Shown here piece by piece: positions 1 to 5,545 of a stretch of DNA of 10,540 nucleotides. The notes beneath the pieces were generated by a model. That model searched no databases, was not told the origin of the DNA, and saw only the letters and a program-made list of their open reading frames with translations. Source of the stretch: an uncultured Kiritimatiellota bacterium (GTDB lineage: Bacteria; Verrucomicrobiota; Kiritimatiellia; RFP12; UBA1067); contig CAKUCX010000085.1 of the NCBI GenBank assembly GCA_934643865.1, forward strand, positions 1 to 10,540. Direction: 5' to 3'. Numbering within the stretch: the first letter of the stretch is position 1; each line of letters starts with the position of its first letter. The position numbers were made by a program, and so were the translations under genes.

Positions 1-2
1 GG

Positions 3-320
3 ATTGAAGAAGTTGCGCTCGACCCACGCGCGGAAGCTCTCCCGCACCTCCTCCGAGACCGCCCGCGCCGTGTCCGCGGCGGCCCGACGCGCCGCCTCCG
101 CAGCCGCCCGCAGCCGCGCGGACGCCGAAGCCGTCCCAGCTGCCGCAGCCCGTCCAAACGCCGCAGCCGCAGCCTGTCCAGACGCCGCAGCCTTTTCGGA
201 CGCCGCGGCCCGTCCTGACGCTGCGGTCTTTTCGGACGCCGCAGCCCGTCCAGACGCCGCCGTCCGCGCGGACGCCCGTTCCGCCGTCCCCCGCAACGCC
301 GTGTCCGATTTCGCCGCCAT
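3..320 (-). CDS. Alanine-rich protein of unknown function, N-terminal part
   Basis: I do not recognise this protein. The frame opens with ATG at 320 and stays open for 106 codons to the left edge, so only the N-terminus is present. A GGAGG Shine-Dalgarno lies 8 nt upstream of the ATG, and a plausible promoter sits just above it. The visible part is dominated by Ala, Gly, Ser, Arg and Lys, with near-repeats of the type GRAAASEK, and then turns into a charged, helix-like stretch ending SFRAWVERNFFN. The low-complexity start may be a disordered linker, a secretion-type leader, or a nucleic-acid-binding tail; nothing seen decides this. It is downstream of the T3SS genes on the same strand but separated by about 700 bp of repeats, so it is probably its own transcription unit. 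It does not resemble SctT or SctU. Confidence 0.6.
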   Translation of the reverse strand, partial: MAAKSDTALRGTAERASARTAASGRAAASEKTAASGRAAASEKAAASGQAAAAAFGRAAAAGTASASARLRAAAEAARRAAADTARAVSEEVRESFRAWVERNFFN

Positions 321-345
321 GCCTTTCCCCTCCTTGCCGCCGCAC

Positions 346-374
346 AGTCTAGCAGAGGGGCCGGCGGGACGCAA
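346..374 (-). promoter_or_regulatory. Possible sigma70-type promoter of the alanine-rich gene
   Basis: On the minus strand TTGCGT (374-369) is followed after exactly 17 nt by TAGACT (351-346). TGC directly before the -10 hexamer gives an extended -10 character. The predicted start of transcription would be near 339, leaving a leader of about 20 nt that contains the Shine-Dalgarno of the gene starting at 320. The -35 box lies inside the first copy of the 33-bp repeat. The hexamer matches are only partial (3 of 6 and 4 of 6), so this is a candidate only. Confidence 0.3.
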
Positions 375-780
375 TGAGATTTCACTGCGTAATAATCTCG
401 AAGGCAATAATCTTGAAGATGCCGAGATTGCGGGTTCGTAAGGGCAAGGCGGGATGTAATGGTCGGGACACCATGAGATTTCAGCGCGTAATAATCTCTC
501 CCGAAGGCCGTATCTTGCCTGAAAGGCGTCGCGGCGCGCGGCGTGACGGGTTCGGCAGGGCAATCTGGGATGAAGTGGTCGGGACACAATGAGATTTCAG
601 CGCATAATAATCTTGAAGATGGCGAGATTGCGGATTCGCTGGGGCAAGACGGGACGCAATGGGCAGGACGCAATGAGATTTCAGTGCGTAATAATCTTAC
701 CTGAAAGCCGTATCGTGCTTGAAAGCCGCGTCGCGGCGTGACGGGTTCGGAGATTGTGGCCCTCCACGCGGCGCGCGGCG
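366..780. repeat. Diverged tandem duplication, about 200-bp unit, with four 33-bp repeats
   Basis: Four copies of a 33-bp sequence occur at 366-398, 465-497, 581-613 and 665-697. All share the core ATGAGATTTCA followed by AATAATCT, and most begin GGGAC or GGAC. A second 33-bp sequence at 406-438 recurs at 606-638 with two mismatches, and a third segment at 508-525 recurs at 708-725. The shift is 200 bp for three of these pairs (406/606, 465/665, 508/708). A 15-bp insertion after the first copy explains the 215-bp offset of the pair 366/581. The region is therefore best read as two tandem units of about 200 bp, each with two 33-bp repeats. No coding potential is evident. Confidence 0.75.
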
Positions 781-809
781 TGATACGTTCGGCCGTGATA
801 CGTTCGGCC
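780..809. repeat. 15-bp tandem repeat, two perfect copies
   Basis: The 15-mer GTGATACGTTCGGCC is present twice head to tail. The same GTGA.ACGTTCGG-like wording (GTGACGGGTTCGG) recurs at the ends of the two 200-bp units near 543-555 and 738-750, so the tandem looks like a local amplification of that motif. Confidence 0.7.
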
Positions 810-935
810 GCAATGAATTGCGGACCTCCGCAGGCCTGTCTCGACAACCTCAGACGCAACGAGAAGCAGGTGTCGCGGTGAAAGAAAAAGCGGAGCGAGA
901 AGCAGGCGGCGAGAAGACGTCACGTCGCGCGCCCT

Positions 936-961
936 GCGCGTTGGCCTCATCGCCAACACGC
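936..961 (-). other. GC-rich hairpin downstream of sctS
   Basis: On the minus strand GCGTGTTGGC and GCCAACGCGC form a 10-bp stem (one G-T wobble) around the loop GATGAG. It lies about 70 bp after the sctS stop, where the transcript could end. No run of T follows, so it is not a classical intrinsic terminator. It could stabilise the 3' end or be chance pairing in GC-rich DNA. Confidence 0.35.
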
Positions 962-972
962 CATAGGTTCTG

Positions 973-1018
973 CGGGACAGGCCACCCAACCGCTTCGGGA
1001 CAGGCCATCCAACCGCTT
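973..1018. repeat. 23-bp tandem repeat beside the sctS stop
   Basis: Two head-to-tail copies of a 23-bp sequence (973-995 and 996-1018) differ at a single base. Each contains GGGACAGGCCA and ends CCAACCGCTT. They end 13 bp before the stop codon of sctS (1032-1034). No coding role is visible. Confidence 0.7.
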
Positions 1019-1031
1019 CTTTACACGCGCC

Positions 1032-1301
1032 CTAGCGCGCGAGAAACGGGAAGTGCGTGAAGATGTCCTGCGTGTAGAGGTAGAGCTCGCCACCCATCCA
1101 CGAACTCGCCGCCATGAGGGTGATGGAGATCGCGATGAGCTTCACCGCGAAGCCGAGCGTCTGCTCCTGGACCTGCGTGAGGGCCTGCAGGAGCGAGACG
1201 AGGATGCCGATCACCGTCGCCACGACGATCGGGATGAGCGAGAGCTTCAGGACGAGGATCAGGCACTGCTGGGCGTAGAAGACGAGTTGCGCGTGGCTCA
1301 T
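1032..1301 (-). CDS. sctS: T3SS export-gate protein SctS
   Basis: SctS (YscS/FliQ family) is a small inner-membrane protein whose copies pack around SctR and SctT to form the helical export gate through which substrates cross the inner membrane. The product is 89 aa, the usual family length, with two hydrophobic helices (about residues 14-36 and 48-70) joined by the polar loop QVQEQTL, a family hallmark. The ATG at 1301 has GGGGAG 8 nt upstream and follows the sctR stop by 13 nt. It is the last gene of the visible T3SS run. SctT, normally next, is not in the window. Confidence 0.96.
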   Translation of the reverse strand: MSHAQLVFYAQQCLILVLKLSLIPIVVATVIGILVSLLQALTQVQEQTLGFAVKLIAISITLMAASSWMGGELYLYTQDIFTHFPFLAR

Positions 1302-1314
1302 GGCGTGTCTCCCC

Positions 1315-1986
1315 CTAGTGGATGTAGGACTGCACGAGCCCCTGGATGAGGAGCGTCCACCCGTCGACCATGACGAAGAGGAGGAGCTTGAACGGCAGCG
1401 AGATCGTGACGGGCGAGACCATCATCATGCCCATCGCAAGGAGGATGTTCGAGACGATGATGTCGATCGCGATGAACGGCAGGTAGACGAGAAAGCCGAT
1501 CTGGAACGCCTTCGTGAGCTCCGAGACGCAGAAGGCCGGAATGAGGATGAAGAAGCTCTTCGTGTCCACCTGGGCGGGCCGGACGTTCCCCGCCTCGTCC
1601 TTCGTCGCCCACAGCTTCTCGGCCGTGCGCGTGAAGAACGCAACCTGCGTCTCGGACGTTTCGCGGATGAGGAACTGCCGGTAGGGCTCGGCGGCGCGCA
1701 CGGCGAGATCGGTCTGGTAGAGGACTTCGGGCTTGTTGTCCTTCATCCCCTTCTGCAGGGTCTGCCAGCTTTCCGAGACGGTCGGGGCCATGATGTAGAA
1801 CGAGAGGATGAGCGCAAGGGCGTTGAGGACCATATTCGGCGGAATCGACTGGATGCCGAGCGCATTGCGGATGAGCGAGGTGACGACGACGATCTTCAGG
1901 TAACTCGTCGCGATCATCGCGAGGAACGGCACGAGCGACATGCCGATCAGGAGGACGATGAGTCCGAAGGGGTCTGTCTGGAACAT
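1315..1986 (-). CDS. sctR: T3SS export-gate protein SctR
   Basis: SctR (YscR/FliP family) forms the core of the export gate with SctS and SctT. The 223-aa product has the family layout: a hydrophobic helix at about 8-28; the conserved segment SYLKIVVVTSLIRNALGIQS at 28-47; a second helix at about 52-68; a periplasmic domain at about 70-140; and two C-terminal helices at about 144-182 and 183-215. KAFQIGFLVYLPFIAIDIIV is at 159-178 and MGMMMVSPVTISLPFKLLLF at 185-204. The start ATG lies 6 nt after the sctQ stop, with AAGGA about 11 nt upstream, a rather long spacing that suggests coupling. This is among the best-conserved proteins of the window. Confidence 0.97.
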   Translation of the reverse strand: MFQTDPFGLIVLLIGMSLVPFLAMIATSYLKIVVVTSLIRNALGIQSIPPNMVLNALALILSFYIMAPTVSESWQTLQKGMKDNKPEVLYQTDLAVRAAEPYRQFLIRETSETQVAFFTRTAEKLWATKDEAGNVRPAQVDTKSFFILIPAFCVSELTKAFQIGFLVYLPFIAIDIIVSNILLAMGMMMVSPVTISLPFKLLLFVMVDGWTLLIQGLVQSYIH

Positions 1987-1992
1987 GGGTGT

Positions 1993-2817
1993 CTATTTCC
2001 TTTCCATCACACGGTACGCCGCCGCTTCGCCCACCCGGTCGGGGGCCAGAACCGCATAGTGGCGTCCGCCCCTGACGAGGAGAAGCCCTTCCGCCGGCGG
2101 GGGCGGAGGCGGCAGGGCGTCATCGGCGAACGCGGCGAACGTCGCCGTCTGCGCGGCGGCGGCGAGGACATGCGCCGCCCCGTCGGCGGGCGGTGCCGTC
2201 AGCCACTGCGCCGCCGTTTCACCGGGAGACAGCAGGAAGTCGCCCGGCGCAAGCGCCGCAAGTTCGTCGTCCGTCACCGCCAGCGCCCCGTAGTCCGCAC
2301 GGATCTCCCGCACCGCGCCGCGAATCGACGGATGCGCGGGATCGAGGCAGGCGAGGTCGCCGAAGACGGGCAGCAGTTCGGCGGGAAGCTCCAGGGCGAA
2401 CGCAAGCGGCGCGGGAAGCCCCGCGACGGCAAAGGCGTACGACCGCGCGCCCGGCGCGTCGGCGAAGCCCGTCACGCCGAAGAGGCGGCGCGTGAGCTTT
2501 TCAAGGAGCGCGAAGAGATTCCCGCACTCCTTCTCGACAAGCGCCAGCAGGAGCGCGGACGGCAGATCGGCACGGCGGCTCCAGAGGAGGTGGAGATCCG
2601 GATAGAGCGCGGAATCCGCGAGCGCGAGGACGGCGGGCGTGCCGTCGAACGTGACGGCAAGAGAAATCGCGTCGTCGGGGAGCGCGGCGGCGCGCACAAG
2701 CGTGGCCACCGTCTCCCCATACCGCACGGGCATGCGCCAGGCGGGCGAGGCCAGCACCGTCTCCAGACTCGCATGTTCCCAGTCGGGCCACGTCTTCAGC
2801 AATGCGACGGCATCCAT
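1993..2817 (-). CDS. sctQ: T3SS sorting-platform protein SctQ, divergent
   Basis: SctQ (YscQ/Spa33, related to FliM/FliN) builds the cytosolic pods that recruit chaperone-substrate complexes. The 274-aa product is placed by position (between SctP and SctR) and general character, since identity to known SctQ looks low. Residues from about 190 on, including a segment around LAALAPGDFLLSPGE, resemble a first SpoA domain, interrupted by an Ala-rich insert and a run of six prolines. The protein ends soon after, without the second FliN-like SpoA domain I would expect. I chose ATG 2817 over TTG 2823: GGAGAGGGG lies 6 nt upstream of the ATG, which follows the sctP stop by 2 nt. YscQ is about 307 aa, so this one is short at the C-terminus. 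Confidence 0.72.
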   Translation of the reverse strand: MDAVALLKTWPDWEHASLETVLASPAWRMPVRYGETVATLVRAAALPDDAISLAVTFDGTPAVLALADSALYPDLHLLWSRRADLPSALLLALVEKECGNLFALLEKLTRRLFGVTGFADAPGARSYAFAVAGLPAPLAFALELPAELLPVFGDLACLDPAHPSIRGAVREIRADYGALAVTDDELAALAPGDFLLSPGETAAQWLTAPPADGAAHVLAAAAQTATFAAFADDALPPPPPPAEGLLLVRGGRHYAVLAPDRVGEAAAYRVMERK

Positions 2818-2819
2818 GC

Positions 2820-4481
2820 TCAACCCCTCTCCTCGCTGCGCACCCGGCGGCGCACGTCCACGGCAATCTGAAAGGCATGGATACGCTCCGCGAGGTGCGC
2901 CGTCAGCTGCGGACGACTCTGCTCGATCAACGCCACAAGGTCCGGCGTGGGCGGCGTAAAGGCAACCGTCAACTGCCGTCCCGCAACCACGATGTGGATC
3001 TCCGTCCCGTCCAGTACGTCCGGCCGCAGCTGGATGCGAATCTCCCCTTCGCCACGCAACAGCCCCGGCGTGACAAGCAGCGTGTCCGCAACGGCCCGCG
3101 CGGCCTCGACGAGTACCTGGGCCGGTTCGACGGCGCGCGTCACAGACGGCGTGAACGCGGCGACGACGGCCTCGACGGCCGTGACGGGGGCGGCGGTGGG
3201 AGCAGCAGCGGGCGCGGAGACATCCGGGACGGCAAACGAGACAGGCAGGGCGGACGGCGCGGACGGGGCAGACGACGTGGACGGGGCAGACGGCGCAGAC
3301 GATGCGGGCGACGCGGCTTTCTGCACGGCCCCTTCCGATGGTAGGGCGCGACGTCCTCGGCGCGCCGCGAACGCCGCGACGGAGGATTCGTCCACCACAG
3401 CCGCATCCGGGCGCACGGGAACGCCGGGCGACACGACGGGCGACACGACGGGCAACACGACGGGCGACGATTCCGCCGGGGGAACCTCCGCGCCAGGACG
3501 CGGGGCGCCGAGGACGTCGCCCCCTACCAATGCGGGCGGGGCAGGAGGTACGGCCAACGTGGGCGGGGCGGAGGGCACGGACGGCGCGGATGGTGTGGGC
3601 GGCGCGGGCGTTGTGGGTGTTGTGGATGGCACGGCTCCCGGCACGGCCCCTTCCGATGGTAGGGCGCGACGTCCTCGGCGCGCCGCGACGGAGGATTCGT
3701 CCACCACAGCCGCATCCGGGCGCACGGAAACGACGGGCGACACGACGGACGACGATTCCGCCGGGAGAACCACCGCGCCAGGACGCGGGGCGCCGAGGAC
3801 GTCGCCCCCTACCAATGCGGGCGGGGCGGACGGGACGGCCAACGTGGGCGGGGCGGAGGGCACGGACGGCGCGGATGCGGACGGTACGGACGGCGCGGAC
3901 GGCGCGGCCAATGCGGGCGATGCGGCTCCCGGCACGGCCCCTTCCGATGGTAGGGCGCGACGTCCTCGGCGCGCCGCGAGCGCCGCGACGGAGGATCCGT
4001 CCTCCACAGCCGCATCCGGGCGCGTGGAAACGACGGGCGACACGACGGACGACGATTCCGCCGAAGGAACCTCCACGCCAGGACGCGGGGCGCCGAGGAC
4101 GTCGCCCCCTACCAATGCGGGCGGGGCGGAGGGCACGGCCAACGTGGACGGCGCGGACGGCACGGCCAACGTGGACGGCGCGGACGCTTCGACAGATCGT
4201 TCGGGCGAAGGGGTCGGCGATAACGGGGCGGCGACAATCGACTCCAGGACGGTTTGGAGGATGGCATTGTCGGCAAGGAGCTGCGCAAACGGGAGGGCCG
4301 CCGCGTGCAGCGACCGCAGAGGTTCGGATGCGCAGGCGCGCGGCGCGCCCGGAAGCGACCGCAGAGGTTCGGACGCGCAGGCGCGCGGCCCGACCGGCGG
4401 GAGAGAGGCGGCGGCGTCAACGTGCGGCGCCCCTGCGGCGGGGGAACACGTCGCGGGCTCAATCGAAGGTATCGTCGTCAT
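2820..4481 (-). CDS. sctP: T3SS needle-length regulator (ruler) SctP with large internal repeats
   Basis: SctP (YscP/InvJ/FliK-like) is secreted during assembly, measures the needle, and through its C-terminal T3S4 domain makes the export apparatus switch substrates. The 553-aa product is Pro/Ala/Ser/Val-rich and probably extended for most of its length. Residues about 24-54 hold a 15-residue tandem (CASEPLRSL twice). Residues about 118-410 hold three units of about 100 residues containing PALVGGDVLGAPRPG and RRGRRALPSEGAV. The last 120 residues are globular, with GEIRIQLRPDVLDGTEIHIV and the helix LIEQSRPQLTAHLAERI, as expected for a FliK/T3S4-type domain. ATG 4481 has GGAAGGAGG about 10 nt upstream and overlaps the sctO end by 23 bp. 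Position between SctO and SctQ agrees. Confidence 0.85.
   Translation of the reverse strand: MTTIPSIEPATCSPAAGAPHVDAAASLPPVGPRACASEPLRSLPGAPRACASEPLRSLHAAALPFAQLLADNAILQTVLESIVAAPLSPTPSPERSVEASAPSTLAVPSAPSTLAVPSAPPALVGGDVLGAPRPGVEVPSAESSSVVSPVVSTRPDAAVEDGSSVAALAARRGRRALPSEGAVPGAASPALAAPSAPSVPSASAPSVPSAPPTLAVPSAPPALVGGDVLGAPRPGAVVLPAESSSVVSPVVSVRPDAAVVDESSVAARRGRRALPSEGAVPGAVPSTTPTTPAPPTPSAPSVPSAPPTLAVPPAPPALVGGDVLGAPRPGAEVPPAESSPVVLPVVSPVVSPGVPVRPDAAVVDESSVAAFAARRGRRALPSEGAVQKAASPASSAPSAPSTSSAPSAPSALPVSFAVPDVSAPAAAPTAAPVTAVEAVVAAFTPSVTRAVEPAQVLVEAARAVADTLLVTPGLLRGEGEIRIQLRPDVLDGTEIHIVVAGRQLTVAFTPPTPDLVALIEQSRPQLTAHLAERIHAFQIAVDVRRRVRSEERG
3234..4130. repeat. Three tandem repeats of 285-312 bp inside sctP
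   Basis: Read along the gene, unit 1 is 4130-3831 (300 bp, 100 codons), unit 2 is 3830-3546 (285 bp, 95 codons) and unit 3 is 3545 to about 3234, with a more diverged tail. All lengths keep the reading frame. The most conserved blocks are the DNA for ALVGGDVLGAPRPG (near 3491-3540, 3776-3825, 4076-4125) and for RRGRRALPSEGAV (near 3331-3370, 3649-3690, 3940-3980). Units differ by in-frame insertions and deletions, which points to recombination or slippage plus divergence. The protein between the blocks is low-complexity Ser-Ala-Pro sequence with smaller repeats such as PSAPPTLAVP. Confidence 0.9.
4311..4400. repeat. 45-bp tandem repeat in the 5' part of sctP
   Basis: CGACCGCAGAGGTTCGGA starts at 4311 and again at 4356, giving two in-frame copies of a 45-bp unit. 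They encode a 15-residue repeat containing ACASEPLRSL near residues 35-60 of SctP. It is separate from the 300-bp repeats further downstream in the gene. Confidence 0.75.
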
Positions 4482-4953
4482 CGCTCGTCAGCCTCCTTCC
4501 CGTGAACTCCTCCAACTCCATGTCCGCGCGCAGCTCCTGAAGGCGGCGGTCTTCCTCCTCCCAGACGTGCCGGTGCTGCTCGATCTTCGCCTTGTTCCGC
4601 GCGGCGGCCGCGTAGCGCGCCTTGGCGGCGGCGGCTTCCCGGTCGCGCGTCTCCAGCGTGGCCTGTGCCGCGCGTTCCGCCTCCGCGAGCAGCACGCCCT
4701 CCTCGTCGATGCGCGTGACGGCTTCGCGCGCACGGTCGAGGTCGTCCCGCGTCACCCGGCGTCCCATCACCGCCGCGTAGATCCGGTCGCGCCGCGCGTC
4801 CTTCGTCGCCTCGAACTGCGCGCGCGCCTCGGTCTTCTCGTCGCGTTCGCGCTCCGCCGCCGCGCGCGCGCGGCGCGCGCCGGTCAGTTCCGTCCCGGCG
4901 CGCTCCTCGCGCATCGTGCGGATTTTGCGCATGCTCTCAAGCGCGTAGCCCAT
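4459..4953 (-). CDS. sctO: T3SS ATPase stalk protein SctO
   Basis: SctO (YscO/CdsO, related to FliJ) is a small coiled-coil hairpin that sits in the ATPase hexamer and links it to the export gate; some members also escort chaperones. The 164-aa product is almost wholly charged and alpha-helical, rich in Arg, Glu and Ala, with MRKIRTMREERAG near the start and long heptad-like stretches, and no hydrophobic segment. Length matches the family (about 150-170 aa). The ATG at 4953 has GGAGG 4 nt upstream and overlaps the upstream gene by 17 bp. A second ATG at 4932 is possible but has a weaker site. Sequence of this family is poorly conserved, so position just before SctP carries much of the assignment. 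Confidence 0.85.
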   Translation of the reverse strand: MGYALESMRKIRTMREERAGTELTGARRARAAAERERDEKTEARAQFEATKDARRDRIYAAVMGRRVTRDDLDRAREAVTRIDEEGVLLAEAERAAQATLETRDREAAAAKARYAAAARNKAKIEQHRHVWEEEDRRLQELRADMELEEFTGRRLTSDDDDTFD

Positions 4954-5545
4954 GCGGCCTCCGGGGCGGTTGGGCGGCACCCTCGAACCAGACGGTCGCG
5001 GGGCCATGGAAGGAAAAGGACAGGTTGCGCGGGGCACGCGGCAGAAGGACGTCCCAGATCCGCAGTTTCGGGCAGAAGCCCGTCGGCGGCTTGCCGAGCC
5101 AGGCAACGAGCGCGTCGGGGCGCACGGTCAGCGTCTCGCCGTCCGCAAGCGCGACGCGCGCCGTGCGGCTCCGCGTCGCAAGGACGGCCCACCCCGTCCG
5201 CAACTCGGTGACGGGCGTCGCGCGGGCGAAGCTGAGGGGAATCAGCTTGAGGGAACACCCCCGCACGCGCGATGCGAGGGGCGCGACGAGCAGCTTCGCG
5301 GAAACGGCCGAGAGCGGCGCGTCGGACGGAAGGGAAAGGAACGTGAGGAACGGGGCCCCGGCGGAGGCGAAGTAGGCGTCACCCGCCGTCTCGACGCGCC
5401 GCAGCGCCGCGCGGTCCGGGACGACGAGCCCCCGTAGGCCCGCGAGGCGCGCCGCGCCGAAGTGGGCCGCCGGCTGGGACGCCGCCGCAAGGTACACCCC
5501 GGCGGCGACCTTCGCCATGCCGTGCTCCAGAAGCGGCGCGTTCAC
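4937..5545 (-). CDS. AIM24-like beta-rich protein inserted between sctN and sctO
   Basis: This 202-aa protein is not a standard T3SS component. It is beta-rich, with no signal peptide or membrane segment. Two stretches recall the AIM24 family (TRAP-like fold): LADGETLTVRPDALVAWLG at 133-151, like the usual 'Ge.l.V.pg.lvA' pattern, and FSFHGPATVWFEG at 177-189, like the closing 'F.GpGtVw.q'. GLVVPDR (39-45) and LSAVSAKLLVAPL (78-90) fit the N-terminal half. AIM24 proteins have no settled bacterial function. The gene starts at GTG 5545, overlapping the sctN stop as GTGA, with AAGGAGG 7 nt upstream, so it is clearly translated with the ATPase and probably acts near it. Alternative: a highly diverged, unrelated accessory protein. 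Confidence 0.6.
   Translation of the reverse strand: MNAPLLEHGMAKVAAGVYLAAASQPAAHFGAARLAGLRGLVVPDRAALRRVETAGDAYFASAGAPFLTFLSLPSDAPLSAVSAKLLVAPLASRVRGCSLKLIPLSFARATPVTELRTGWAVLATRSRTARVALADGETLTVRPDALVAWLGKPPTGFCPKLRIWDVLLPRAPRNLSFSFHGPATVWFEGAAQPPRRPHGLRA

Larger units (their letters stand above)
321..1031. other. Gene-poor spacer of about 0.7 kb filled with direct repeats
   Basis: I see no convincing gene between the stop of sctS and the start of the alanine-rich gene. Open frames exist on both strands (for example 681-989 minus and 719-1060 plus), but they translate into Arg/Thr/His-rich or repeat-derived sequence, have no good ribosome binding site, and run through direct repeats. The stretch consists of a diverged tandem duplication (366 to about 780), a 15-bp tandem (780-809), a GC hairpin (936-961) and a 23-bp tandem (973-1018). 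It is visibly richer in A and T in parts (AATAATCT cores) than the flanking genes. Confidence 0.7.

Noticed and set aside
4..441. Plus-strand alanine-rich open frame
   Set aside because: Its opposite strand has a better start (GGAGG at 8 nt, candidate promoter) and a more natural protein end; the plus frame runs on into the repeat region.
366..697. CRISPR array (four 33-bp repeats with spacers)
   Set aside because: Intervals are irregular (99, 116, 84 bp), the 'spacers' are themselves repeated with a 200-bp shift, and no cas gene is nearby.
936..961. Intrinsic terminator for the T3SS operon
   Set aside because: The stem is good but no T-tract follows, so I list it only as a hairpin.
681..989. 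Minus-strand open frame of 102 codons downstream of sctS
   Set aside because: Translates the tandem repeats into an Arg/Thr/His-rich sequence, has no convincing ribosome binding site and no recognisable domain.
1300..2871. Plus-strand open frame of 523 codons
   Set aside because: Antisense to sctR and sctQ; composition is Arg/Glu/His-biased as expected for a shadow frame.
2947..5211. Plus-strand open frame of 754 codons rich in Thr, Gly, Ala and Asp
   Set aside because: It is opposite sctP, sctO and the AIM24-like gene, exists because of GC-rich codon bias and the in-frame sctP repeats, and shows no known domain.
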